DNA from: Candidatus Puniceispirillum sp. | GTDB taxonomy: Bacteria; Pseudomonadota; Alphaproteobacteria; Puniceispirillales; Puniceispirillaceae | Assembly: GCA_016778825.1 (NCBI GenBank) | Contig: JADHOU010000061.1 | Span: 1 to 8,036, forward strand | Length of the DNA: 8,036 nt | Direction of reading: 5' to 3' | Shown: positions 1 through 6,661 of the stretch, piece by piece | Layout: every line of letters begins with the position of its first letter | Numbering within the stretch: the first letter of the stretch is position 1 | The notes under the pieces: generated by a model | The model's input: the letters and a program-made list of their open reading frames with translations, nothing else | Databases searched by the model: none | What the model was told of the DNA's origin: nothing | Position numbers and translations under genes: made by a program

Positions 1-191
1 TCGATATCGGCCTTGGTGACCGAACCGCCATCTTCATTGCGAAGCAGATTTTCCAGCAGAACTTTCAACGAATAAGGCAGCTTTTCCAGCGCCGGATAGG
101 TCTTTGCCAGCGCGGCAAGCGAATAATAGTGATATGTTTTTCCGGCGGCATCTAGGCTGGCACGGCATGCATCGCGCAATGTCTCTGACAT
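1..191 (-). CDS. acnA: Aconitate hydratase A, N-terminal part (cut by left window edge)
   Basis: This is the first 63 codons of AcnA, the cytosolic [4Fe-4S] aconitase that interconverts citrate and isocitrate in the TCA cycle. The visible protein starts MSETLRDACRASLDAAGKTY and continues with the family's typical N-terminal block: YHYYSLAAL, then LPYSLKVLLENLLRNEDG at about residues 39-56. That block is highly characteristic of AcnA/IRP-type aconitases. The cluster cysteines and active-site residues lie far downstream, outside the window, so integrity cannot be judged. The ATG at 189-191 is preceded by AAGGAG with a 6-nt gap, which fixes the start. The gene is divergent from ccmA, with 218 bp between the two starts. 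The identification rests on recognition of the conserved block. Confidence 0.93.
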   Translation of the reverse strand, partial: MSETLRDACRASLDAAGKTYHYYSLAALAKTYPALEKLPYSLKVLLENLLRNEDGGSVTKADI

Positions 192-197
192 GGCGTT

Positions 198-203
198 CTC
201 CTT
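198..203 (-). promoter_or_regulatory. Ribosome binding site of acnA
   Basis: AAGGAG on the minus strand lies 6 nt before the ATG at 189-191. It is a near-perfect Shine-Dalgarno sequence and decides the acnA start. Confidence 0.8.
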
Positions 204-271
204 TTCAAGGTCGAACCCTACAATAAAATGAAACGGCCAACTCGAGGGGTGCCTCAAAGTGGTCAGCTCCT

Positions 272-300
272 ATTATAGCCAAAATAACGCGAAGTTTCCA
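272..300 (-). promoter_or_regulatory. Candidate sigma-70 promoter for acnA
   Basis: On the minus strand a perfect TATAAT lies at 272-277, and TGGAAA (4 of 6 matches to TTGACA) lies at 295-300, separated by exactly 17 bp. Transcription would begin near 265, giving a leader of roughly 75 nt before acnA. No operator is evident. The assignment is by consensus matching only. Confidence 0.55.
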
Positions 301-329
301 GAGGGTATTTGCGGGTTCTGACGTGGCTT

Positions 330-357
330 TTGACTCGGCTATTCACGGGGCGAAAAT
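330..357 (+). promoter_or_regulatory. Weak candidate promoter for ccmABCD
   Basis: On the plus strand TTGACT (5 of 6 matches) at 330-335 is followed after 16 bp by GAAAAT (4 of 6) at 352-357. The predicted start near 364 gives a leader of about 45-50 nt before ccmA. A GANTC site (GACTC, 332-336), the recognition sequence of the alphaproteobacterial methylase CcrM, overlaps the -35 element. The match is modest, and other positions within 280-405 could serve instead. Confidence 0.3.
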
Positions 358-374
358 GACATTGCGACACCAAA

Positions 375-394
375 GCCCCTAGACCCAAAGGGGC
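375..394 (+). promoter_or_regulatory. Small hairpin in the ccmA leader
   Basis: GCCCCT (375-380) and AGGGGC (389-394) form a perfect 6-bp inverted repeat with an 8-nt loop. The right arm contains AGGGG, the only Shine-Dalgarno-like stretch upstream of ccmA, but it sits 16 nt from the GTG at 410 and 22 nt from the ATG at 416, further than usual. It may influence ccmA translation or may be incidental. Confidence 0.35.
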
Positions 395-409
395 AAGCAC
401 GGCTAGATA

Positions 410-1066
410 GTGATTATGACAGATCATGACCACAAGAAAACGGCACGCAAAACAGCGCCAAGCACGGCAGATCATCGCCTCCATATCGACCAGCTAAGCG
501 TGCTTCGCGGTATGGTTTTGGTCATCCACAATTTGTCACATCGACAAAGTGCTGGCGATATTTGCTGTTTGACCGGTCCGAACGGGGCTGGGAAATCAAC
601 CTTGCTTCGCACGATCGCTGGCCGTCTTCCCGCGGCGGGTGGTGATATCAGCTGCGCGGCGCCAATTATTTATGTTGGTCATACTGATGGTTTGTCAGGT
701 GCTATTAGCGGGCGTGAAAATCTGGCTGGCTGGGCGAAAATCAACGGGTTTTCGACAACCGAAACTGCCATTGATACAGCACTATCCAGCTTTGCCACCA
801 GCCGGTTTGCCGATCTGCCGGTGCGGGTTTTATCGCGTGGCCAGCGCCGCCGGTTAGCACTTGCCCGATTGGCGCTGTCCCCGGCGGACAGCCTTTGGCT
901 TTTGGACGAACCCAATGCTGGCCTTGATCAGGCATCAAGCCGCATTCTTGACGACATTGCACAAAAACACGCGATGGCTGGCGGCATGGTGCTGGCAGCA
1001 ACGCATCTTGATTTTGCCGCAGCGGCAAAGCCAGGATCATTGCATTTGCCCGGGCTGGTGACATGA
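410..1066 (+). CDS. ccmA: CcmA, cytochrome c biogenesis haem-exporter ATP-binding protein
   Basis: CcmA is the cytoplasmic ATPase of the CcmABCD complex, which releases haem-loaded CcmE for cytochrome c maturation in the periplasm (System I). All ABC motifs are visible, numbered from the GTG at 410: Walker A GPNGAGKST (56-64), signature LSRGQ (141-145), Walker B LWLLDEP (162-168, D166 and E167) and switch His199 in AATHLDF. The CcmA-like GHTDGLSG segment (90-97) lies where the Q-loop region is expected. The length of 218 residues is slightly above the usual 200-210 because of an unconserved polar N-terminus. The start is uncertain: GTG at 410 and ATG at 416 are both in frame, an in-frame stop lies at 404-406, and neither has a good ribosome site. 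The stop overlaps the ccmB start by 4 bp (ATGA), typical of translational coupling. Confidence 0.93.
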   Translation: MIMTDHDHKKTARKTAPSTADHRLHIDQLSVLRGMVLVIHNLSHRQSAGDICCLTGPNGAGKSTLLRTIAGRLPAAGGDISCAAPIIYVGHTDGLSGAISGRENLAGWAKINGFSTTETAIDTALSSFATSRFADLPVRVLSRGQRRRLALARLALSPADSLWLLDEPNAGLDQASSRILDDIAQKHAMAGGMVLAATHLDFAAAAKPGSLHLPGLVT

Positions 1067-1734
1067 AACCGTTTTTTGCACAAATCGAACGTGATCTTCT
1101 GATCGCATGGCAAAACCGGCAAGATCTTGGGGTGGTTCTGGTCTTTTTTGTGATCATCATTGCGCTTTTCCCACTGGCGATTGGTGCCAATGCCCCTGTT
1201 CTTGATCCGCTTGGCGTGCCGGTGATTTGGATTGCGGCGCTGCTTGCCATTCTTGCCGGATTTGATCGGCTATTTGCCCAAGATGTTCGCGATGGCTGGC
1301 TTGATCAAATCGCCCTTAGCCAGCTGGGGCTGGGCTGGTATGCGCTTGCCAAGGCCATTTCGCATTGGATTACCGCTGGATTACCGCTTTTGATCATGAC
1401 CCCGTTAATGGCAATGATGCTGAATATTCCGTTGCAGCAATGGCCGCCCCTTTTGGTCGCTCTGTTGATTGGCAGCATGGAATTGACCCTTCTTGGCGTG
1501 ATTGGCGCAGCCCTTGCCGAAGGGGCGCGGCGCGGCACCGCATTGATGGCTTTATTGATCCTGCCGCTGGCGGTGCCATTGCTTATTTTCGGCACGCTTG
1601 CTTCGCAAAGTGATCGCGGCATCATCAGCCCGCATCTAATGCTTCTTGGTGCCGTTTTTGCGTTGCTTTTGGCCTTGGCACCGCTGGTCGCGGCAAGTGC
1701 CTTGGAAATTGGCGAAACCGAAACCGGCCTTTGA
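1063..1734 (+). CDS. ccmB: CcmB, cytochrome c biogenesis haem-exporter permease
   Basis: CcmB is the membrane-spanning partner of the CcmA ATPase. The protein has 223 residues, the usual length, and about six hydrophobic segments near residues 22-41, 52-68, 97-120, 126-151, 158-181 and 189-213. Family hallmarks are an N-terminal amphipathic stretch with a charged RDLLIAWQNR motif, FPLAIG (36-41), and the cytoplasmic-loop motif FDRLFAQDVRDGWLDQ (67-82). The start ATG overlaps the ccmA stop as ATGA, and no strong ribosome site precedes it, so translation probably depends on ccmA. CcmB with CcmA uses ATP hydrolysis to release holo-CcmE from CcmC/CcmD; despite the older name, it is not thought to move haem itself. 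No frameshift or missing segment is seen. Confidence 0.94.
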   Translation: MKPFFAQIERDLLIAWQNRQDLGVVLVFFVIIIALFPLAIGANAPVLDPLGVPVIWIAALLAILAGFDRLFAQDVRDGWLDQIALSQLGLGWYALAKAISHWITAGLPLLIMTPLMAMMLNIPLQQWPPLLVALLIGSMELTLLGVIGAALAEGARRGTALMALLILPLAVPLLIFGTLASQSDRGIISPHLMLLGAVFALLLALAPLVAASALEIGETETGL

Positions 1735-1806
1735 CATTAATGAACGCAATCATTCAGCAATTGAGCATCTTTTCACCAACGGAAAAACAGGATATATCTC
1801 GCCATT

Positions 1807-2529
1807 ATGTTTGATTATTTTGCCAATCCGTCGCGTTTCATGCGCATTGCCAACCGGTTACTGTTACCGCTTGTGATCCTTAGCCTAAGCACCGGTGCAA
1901 TCGGATTATATCTTGGTCTATTTGTTGCGCCTGCCGATTATCAGCAAGGCGATACAGTTCGCATCATCTATATTCATGTTCCATCAGCATGGCTGGCCCT
2001 GTTCGGCTATGTTGGGCTGGGGCTATGCGGCCTTTTTTATGTTGTTTGGCGGCACCCGCTTGCCGATATTGCCGCGCGGGCAATTGCTCCGGTTGGCGCG
2101 GTTTTTGCCGTTTTGACGCTGGTGACAGGCGCGTTATGGGGAAAACCGATGTGGGGCGCATGGTGGGTTTGGGATGCCCGCCTGACTTCGATGTTGATCC
2201 TGTTCTTTTTCTATCTTGGCTTTATCGCCTTGGCCAACGGGTTTGACCGCGCCGAACGCGGCAGTCGCCCAGCCGCCCTATTGGCGCTTGTTGGCATGAT
2301 CAATGTTCCGATTGTCAAATTTTCGGTTGATTGGTGGAATACGCTCCACCAACCGGCAAGCCTGCTTCGTAGTGGTGGTCCGGCGATTGATTCATCAATG
2401 CTGACACCGCTGGTTCTAACGCTTATTGCCGCCCATGCCTATTTTGCCATTCTAGTGATTTTGCGGATGCGCGCGCTTTTGACCGAACGCCGCCTTGCCG
2501 CGCTGACGCTGCGCCCGGGAGGAGACTAA
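1807..2529 (+). CDS. ccmC: CcmC, haem-binding membrane protein that loads CcmE
   Basis: CcmC is a six-helix inner-membrane protein of the haem-handling family. It presents haem to the chaperone CcmE. The 240-residue product shows the tryptophan-rich periplasmic motif between residues 111 and 128 (WGKPMWGAWWVWDARLTS). It also has two candidate axial haem histidines in conserved contexts: His57 in IYIHVPSAW and His181 in WWNTLHQPAS. The hydrophobic segments fit six transmembrane helices, and the length equals the family norm. The ATG at 1807 lacks a close ribosome site (the nearest AGGA-like stretch is about 15 nt away), and 72 bp separate it from ccmB. However, the protein beginning MFDYFANPSRFMRIANR matches the usual CcmC N-terminus. 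The stop overlaps the next start by one base (TAATG), indicating coupling to ccmD. Confidence 0.95.
   Translation: MFDYFANPSRFMRIANRLLLPLVILSLSTGAIGLYLGLFVAPADYQQGDTVRIIYIHVPSAWLALFGYVGLGLCGLFYVVWRHPLADIAARAIAPVGAVFAVLTLVTGALWGKPMWGAWWVWDARLTSMLILFFFYLGFIALANGFDRAERGSRPAALLALVGMINVPIVKFSVDWWNTLHQPASLLRSGGPAIDSSMLTPLVLTLIAAHAYFAILVILRMRALLTERRLAALTLRPGGD
2517..2524 (+). promoter_or_regulatory. Ribosome binding site of ccmD
   Basis: GGGAGGAG within the last codons of ccmC lies 4 nt before the ATG at 2529 (GGAGG is 6 nt away). This strong site supports the very short ccmD gene as genuinely translated. Confidence 0.7.
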
Positions 2530-2705
2530 TGGCTGAATTTTTCGATATGGGCGGTTTTGGAAACTATATCTGGGGCAGTTATGGCTTTGCCGTAATTTGC
2601 CTTGGCTGGCTGAATTATGCGAGCTGGCGCAAGGCCAAAACCACCGCAGAACAGCTTGCCATATTACGAGCTGACACGCCTGCAGGCCCAAAGAACACAG
2701 AATAG
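2529..2705 (+). CDS. ccmD: CcmD, small membrane subunit of the haem exporter
   Basis: This 58-residue protein begins MAEFFDMGGFGNYIWGSYGF. A single hydrophobic segment spans roughly residues 14-33 and is followed by a basic, then polar, cytoplasmic tail (SWRKAKTTAEQL). Aromatic-rich 'FGGYGxYIWxSYG' N-termini, one helix and a basic tail are the hallmarks of CcmD, which bridges CcmC/CcmE to CcmAB and is needed to release holo-CcmE. Position (directly after ccmC), overlap (TAATG) and a strong ribosome site agree. The last residues (from about codon 53) and the stop codon fall in the first unit of an imperfect 30-bp tandem repeat, so the C-terminus may be a recent extension or truncation. No ccmE or ccmG follows; the operon ends here. 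Confidence 0.9.
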   Translation: MAEFFDMGGFGNYIWGSYGFAVICLGWLNYASWRKAKTTAEQLAILRADTPAGPKNTE

Positions 2706-2740
2706 AGAAATTGAGGCCCAAAAAATCTAGAATAAAAATT
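2685..2740. repeat. Imperfect 30-bp direct repeat at the ccmD 3' end
   Basis: GGCCCAAA begins at 2685 and again at 2715, exactly 30 bp apart. The 22-nt cores (2685-2706 and 2715-2736) match at 17 positions. The first unit contains the ccmD stop, and the second fills the convergent gap up to the stop of the ASKHA gene. It looks like a decayed short tandem duplication. Confidence 0.5.
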
Positions 2741-2741
2741 C

Positions 2742-4802
2742 CTAGCGCCGCCGCCCGCCGCGACGCCTGCCACCCGCCAGCGCCGGTGCATCTTCATCGG
2801 TTAAAATCCGCACGGGCAAATCAACTGCCGCTGCCAGATTGGCATAGGGGTCGCTTTTATGCGGGATCGCCATTGCCTTGACAAAATGGTCTTGAAATGA
2901 CGCTTCGACCGCTGTTTCAATTTTTTCAATCTGTCTGACAACCGCTTCAATATCGCGGCGTGCAGCCTGATTCAACAAGGCCATCCGCGCACCCGCACCA
3001 GCTGAATTACCTGCCGCCCGCACATTGGCTAGCAAACAATCAGGAATCATACCCAAAACCATCGCATATTTTGGGTCAATATGCGTGCCAAACGCCCCAG
3101 CCAGAACAACACGGTCGACCTTGCGGATATTGATTTTATCCATCAACAGGCGGAACCCTGCATAAAGCGCGGCCTTGGCAAGCTGGATTGCCCGAACATC
3201 ATTTTGCGTCACACTAACCGTATCAGTAATGCGATAGGAAAAGGTGCGGTCATCAGCTTCGATCCGGCCATTTTGTGCGGCCTTGCTGCCATCAATCACC
3301 CCATCCATCGTTATGATTTCAGCAAGATACATCTCGCCAAGCACCTCGATGATTCCCGATCCGCAAATGCCGGTCACACCGGTTTTTTCAACCGCCGCAT
3401 CAAACCCATCTTCATCTGACCAAAGGTCAACACCGATAACGCGGAATTTCGGTTCAAGCGTGTCCTTGTCAATGCGAATCCGTTCAATCGCTCCCGGCGC
3501 GGCGCGCTGTCCTGATGAAATTTGCGCACCCTCAAAAGCAGGGCCGGTTGGCGATGATGCCGCTAACAGACGATCCTTGTTGCCAACAACGATTTCGGCA
3601 TTGGTGCCAACATCAACGATCAAGGTCATTTCATCGGCCTTGTGCGGCGCTTCTGCAAGCACCACAGCCGCCGCATCAGCCCCAACATGGCCAGCAATAC
3701 AAGGCAGGATATAAACCCGCCCACCCGGATTAATGGCAAGGCCTAATTCAGCTGCCTGAACATCCATCGCCGCATCGACCGCCAAGGCAAAAGGCGCACC
3801 GCCCAGCTCAACCGGATCAATGCCAAGAAGAAGGTGATGCATAACCGGATTGCCAACCAAAACCAGCTCGACAATATCTTCACTATTCAGGCTAGCCTGT
3901 TTTGCCGCACCATCAATCAGCGTTTGCAAACCGGCAATCACCGCCTTGGTCATTTCGGCCGCACCGCCCGGATTCATGATGCCGTATGATACGCGGCTCA
4001 TCAAATCCTCGCCAAATCTGATTTGCGGATTCATCGCCCCCGTTGAGGCCAGCACCGTACCGGTAACCATATCGCACAGATGCGCCGACATGGTGGTCGA
4101 TCCCACATCAATGGCAACACCGGCAATCTGGTCTTTGAGGCCGGGCCAAATGGCCACGATCTGATGCCCGTCACGAAGCGCCACTGTTACATGCCATTTG
4201 CCCTGACGCAGAACTGGCTGTAACCGCTGGATAACATGTAGATCACAAGTGATATCACCCGTCACACGATCGGGCCATTGCCCTTCTAGGGCTTCGATCA
4301 AGCGGCGTAAATCGCCTGATGGTTCATGCATGTCGGGTTCGCGCACCTCGACAAAACACAAACGCACAATCGGATCCATTTCGATTGAACGGCCATCGGC
4401 CTCTTTGCGAACAAGTTGATTGTGAACCTGACTTTCAGGGGGAACATCAATCACCACATCATTTAGTAATTTTGCCTGACAGGACAATCGCCGCCCATTA
4501 ATCATACCGCGCTTGTCGGCATATCGAGTTTCAACAGCCGTTACCGCAGCCAGATGATCGGCACCCGATTTCAAACCATGTTTGGCAAATTCACCAATCC
4601 CAACATCGACCTGACAGCGGCCGCACATGGCCCGCCCGCCACATACCGAGTCAATATCCACACCAAGTTGGCGTGCCGCGGTCAAAACCAGCGTCCCAAC
4701 TGGAACATATCCTTGCCGGCCAGATGGGGTAAACACCACTTTCACCTGATCAGTAGCTGGCTTATCGGATGTTATGGCAGCTTCATCTTTGCTTTTGCTC
4801 AT
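2742..4802 (-). CDS. RACo/RamA-type reductive activator of corrinoid proteins: [2Fe-2S] ferredoxin domain plus ASKHA (DUF4445) domain
   Basis: This roughly 686-residue enzyme is expected to restore Co(II) corrinoid to the active Co(I) state, passing an electron from its iron-sulphur cluster with ATP hydrolysis. Numbering is from the upstream GTG at 4805. An N-terminal plant-type ferredoxin domain (about 20-125) carries the cluster ligands Cys55, Cys61, Cys64 and Cys109 (CX5CX2C...C). A linker (130-220) precedes the ASKHA/actin-like ATPase core, with phosphate loops AIDVGSTT (231-238) and LIVDVGTNAEIVVG (395-408), GICGSGIIEVLGE (479-491), and adenosine motif VVLAGAFGTHIDP (566-578). The protein ends in a basic tail, GGRRRGGRRR. 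The preferred start is the ATG at 4800-4802, with GGTGG 7 nt upstream. It follows the methyltransferase stop by 24 bp and is last in the cluster. RamA proteins of methanogens use C-terminal [4Fe-4S] clusters instead, so this is RACo-like. Its exact partner is inferred from the neighbouring corrinoid protein. Confidence 0.88.
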   Translation of the reverse strand: MSKSKDEAAITSDKPATDQVKVVFTPSGRQGYVPVGTLVLTAARQLGVDIDSVCGGRAMCGRCQVDVGIGEFAKHGLKSGADHLAAVTAVETRYADKRGMINGRRLSCQAKLLNDVVIDVPPESQVHNQLVRKEADGRSIEMDPIVRLCFVEVREPDMHEPSGDLRRLIEALEGQWPDRVTGDITCDLHVIQRLQPVLRQGKWHVTVALRDGHQIVAIWPGLKDQIAGVAIDVGSTTMSAHLCDMVTGTVLASTGAMNPQIRFGEDLMSRVSYGIMNPGGAAEMTKAVIAGLQTLIDGAAKQASLNSEDIVELVLVGNPVMHHLLLGIDPVELGGAPFALAVDAAMDVQAAELGLAINPGGRVYILPCIAGHVGADAAAVVLAEAPHKADEMTLIVDVGTNAEIVVGNKDRLLAASSPTGPAFEGAQISSGQRAAPGAIERIRIDKDTLEPKFRVIGVDLWSDEDGFDAAVEKTGVTGICGSGIIEVLGEMYLAEIITMDGVIDGSKAAQNGRIEADDRTFSYRITDTVSVTQNDVRAIQLAKAALYAGFRLLMDKINIRKVDRVVLAGAFGTHIDPKYAMVLGMIPDCLLANVRAAGNSAGAGARMALLNQAARRDIEAVVRQIEKIETAVEASFQDHFVKAMAIPHKSDPYANLAAAVDLPVRILTDEDAPALAGGRRRGGRRR

Positions 4803-4809
4803 CACATTG

Positions 4810-4814
4810 CCACC
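4810..4814 (-). promoter_or_regulatory. Ribosome binding site of the corrinoid activator gene
   Basis: GGTGG on the minus strand lies 7 nt before the ATG at 4800-4802, but only 4 nt before the in-frame GTG at 4803-4805. The ATG is therefore favoured. Confidence 0.45.
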
Positions 4815-4826
4815 AAATTACGACGG

Positions 4827-5729
4827 TTACGCGTTGCGGCGGCGGCGGGTCTGGCGACGTTCGCGCCCGCCTTCACCCAGCACAACAGGTTCGCGGAATT
4901 TTTGAATCCAACGACGACATTCTGGATCATTTCCGTTCATCACATTCGCGCCCATAATGCCGGTCATTTCTTCGGCGTGAAGCGGGTTCATAATTGCCGA
5001 TGTCATCCCAGCCCCCGCTGCCATTGACAGAAACGCGGCATTCATACCGTGACGGTTTGGCAGGCCAAAAGAAATATTCGACGCGCCGCAAGTTGTATTC
5101 ACTTTTAATTCATTGCGAAGACGAATGATCAGATCAAGCGCTGACCGGCCAGCCATATTGATGGCGCCAACCGGCATGATCAATGGATCAACAACAACAT
5201 CTTCACGCGGGATGCCGTAATCGGCGGCACGTTCGACAATTTTCTTGGCAACTTCATAACGCACATTTGGATCTTCGGAAATGCCGGTTTCATCATTTGA
5301 AATCGCCACAACAGCCGCGCCATATTTTTTGACAAGCGGCAAAACAACTTCTAGACGTTCTTCTTCACCAGTTACCGAATTGACCAGCGGTTTGCCTTGA
5401 TAGACGGACAAGCCAGCCTCAAGCGCGGCAACGATGGAACTGTCAATCGCCAGCGGCACATCAACCACCTCTTGAACAAGCTGAATGGCCTTGGCAAGAA
5501 TTGCCGGTTCATCCGCCATCGGAATGCCAGCATTCACATCAAGCATTGTGGCACCCGCCTCGACTTGCGCCAACGCATCAGACAGCACACGCGAATAATC
5601 GCCAGCGGCCATTTCGGCGGCAAGAAGCTTGCGTCCGGTTGGATTGATGCGCTCGCCAATGACACAAAATGGCGAGTCAAAGCCGATGGTAATTTCCTGC
5701 TTATGCGACGAAATAAGGGTCTTTGTCAT
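4827..5729 (-). CDS. Methyltetrahydrofolate:corrinoid methyltransferase (DHPS-like pterin-binding TIM barrel)
   Basis: The 300-residue protein belongs to the MeTr/AcsE-MtgA branch of pterin-binding enzymes, which move a methyl group between a corrinoid protein and tetrahydrofolate. Visible motifs are IGERINPTGRK (24-34), MLDVNAG (62-68), AIDSS (94-98), NSVTGEE (117-123), DPLIMPVG (181-188) and GASNISFGLPNRHG (215-228). The last segment carries the Asn characteristic of methyl-THF methyltransferases. The core is about 280 residues (AcsE is about 262), followed by an extra Arg-rich tail (RERRQTRRRR, 289-298). The start ATG at 5727-5729 has CAGGAG 6 nt upstream. The gene lies 26 bp after the MetF-like gene and 24 bp before the activator, so the three are almost certainly co-transcribed. 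Beside a reductase and a corrinoid protein the probable direction is methyl-corrinoid to THF, that is, catabolic. Dihydropteroate synthase (FolP) is less likely because the MeTr motifs are present. Confidence 0.9.
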   Translation of the reverse strand: MTKTLISSHKQEITIGFDSPFCVIGERINPTGRKLLAAEMAAGDYSRVLSDALAQVEAGATMLDVNAGIPMADEPAILAKAIQLVQEVVDVPLAIDSSIVAALEAGLSVYQGKPLVNSVTGEEERLEVVLPLVKKYGAAVVAISNDETGISEDPNVRYEVAKKIVERAADYGIPREDVVVDPLIMPVGAINMAGRSALDLIIRLRNELKVNTTCGASNISFGLPNRHGMNAAFLSMAAGAGMTSAIMNPLHAEEMTGIMGANVMNGNDPECRRWIQKFREPVVLGEGGRERRQTRRRRNA

Positions 5730-5735
5730 AAAATA

Positions 5736-5741
5736 CTCCTG
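5736..5741 (-). promoter_or_regulatory. Ribosome binding site of the methyltransferase gene
   Basis: CAGGAG on the minus strand lies 6 nt before the ATG at 5727-5729, within the 26-bp gap after the MetF-like gene. Confidence 0.75.
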
Positions 5742-5755
5742 AGAATGCGAACACC

Positions 5756-6661
5756 TTAGGCCGCGGTGCCAACAACGTCAAACCCGCCTTTGGGCAAAAG
5801 CTGGATATCGCCTGCCGAAATTGCATTCGCATAAGCAGCAGTTTTTCCAAATCCGCCAAACGGGTAAAAATGGAAATGTTCAATAAGGCAATCAGGATCA
5901 TGCGCCATGCCATATGCCAGATCAGATAGCAGCATATGCGGCGATTGAACGGTCATCAATTTTGCGACATTGCGCGCCTGTTTTGAAATAAATCGCATTG
6001 ACGGGCCAATGCCGGAAATTTGCGCAAAGCGGAACAGCGTTTTGATTGTTGCTGGCCCCGGAATGCCAATTCGAATTGGCAATTCATTGCCCGCGGCGCG
6101 AACGCGCTTTTCCCAATCAAGCACAATTGGTGCCTCAAAGCAAAATTGTGTTTCGATGTAAAGCTTCATCCCTTCGCGTTTGGCAAAGGCATTTTTTGCG
6201 CCAAGCGCATCGGCAATTTCCAGATCGCTGATATCAGGGCTTCCCTCGGGATGGCCTGCGACACCAGCACGCATGATGCCATGTTTTTGCAACAGACCGG
6301 TTTCAAGAATCTGCATTGAATTATCAAATGCGCCAGCCGGCTTGTCGACACCGCCGCCAATGATCAAAACCTCATCGACGCCAGCTTCGGCGCGATAAGC
6401 GGCAAGCAACCCATCAAGCTGATCGGTATCTTTTATCGAACGTGCGGCTAGATGCGGTACCGCTTTCATGCCTTCATTATGCAACCGCTTTGTTACCGCC
6501 ACGGTTTCCATTGGGTCGGTTCCAGGCAAAAAGGTGACATTGACTGTTGTTTCAGGCGCAAGACAAGCGACAAAACTGTCAATTTTGGTGGCACCTGCTG
6601 GTGTTACCTCGATTGACCATCCTTGCGCTGCTTGCTGGATCTGTTGGATATTCGCTGTCAT
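5756..6661 (-). CDS. Divergent MetF-family methylenetetrahydrofolate reductase
   Basis: This 301-residue flavin-dependent reductase-type TIM barrel should interconvert methyl-THF and methylene-THF. Recognisable MetF landmarks are SIEVTP (16-21), matching the family SFEFFPP with catalytic Glu at 18; NVTFLPGTD (41-49); KAVPHLAAR (66-74); VLIIGGGVDKPAG (98-110), at the FAD-binding segment; AGHPEGSPD (135-143), matching the AxYPExHP motif; ETQFCFE (170-176); and IPGPATIKTLF (200-210). Length matches bacterial MetF (about 290-300), but the motifs are clearly diverged from the biosynthetic enzyme. The start is set at the ATG 6659-6661 because GAGG lies 6 nt upstream and the SIEVTP motif then falls at the normal distance; an open in-frame extension reaches 6778 but has no family content. 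Lying directly before the methyltransferase, it probably oxidises methyl-THF during methyl catabolism. Confidence 0.87.
   Translation of the reverse strand: MTANIQQIQQAAQGWSIEVTPAGATKIDSFVACLAPETTVNVTFLPGTDPMETVAVTKRLHNEGMKAVPHLAARSIKDTDQLDGLLAAYRAEAGVDEVLIIGGGVDKPAGAFDNSMQILETGLLQKHGIMRAGVAGHPEGSPDISDLEIADALGAKNAFAKREGMKLYIETQFCFEAPIVLDWEKRVRAAGNELPIRIGIPGPATIKTLFRFAQISGIGPSMRFISKQARNVAKLMTVQSPHMLLSDLAYGMAHDPDCLIEHFHFYPFGGFGKTAAYANAISAGDIQLLPKGGFDVVGTAA

Noticed and set aside
263..484. 73-codon open frame on the minus strand across the acnA-ccmA gap
   Set aside because: It overlaps the acnA promoter and the ccmA start, has no ribosome site and no family features.
741..1250. 169-codon open frame on the minus strand
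   Set aside because: It lies antisense to ccmA/ccmB, has no recognisable domain and low-complexity basic composition. It is a shadow of the real genes.
2706..2741. Bidirectional intrinsic terminator between ccmD and the activator gene
   Set aside because: The 36-bp gap is AT-rich but contains no stable inverted repeat followed by a T-run on either strand.
3244..3714. 156-codon open frame on the plus strand
   Set aside because: It is entirely antisense to the RACo-like gene, Ser/Pro/Ala-rich with no motif, and explained by the codon bias of the real gene.
2742..4802. Methanogen-type RamA
   Set aside because: RamA carries C-terminal [4Fe-4S] cysteine motifs. Here the cysteines form an N-terminal [2Fe-2S] ferredoxin domain, as in RACo.
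4827..5729. Dihydropteroate synthase (folP)
   Set aside because: It shares the pterin-binding barrel, but the GASNISFGLPNR and IGERINPTGRK motifs and the corrinoid gene context indicate a methyl-THF methyltransferase.
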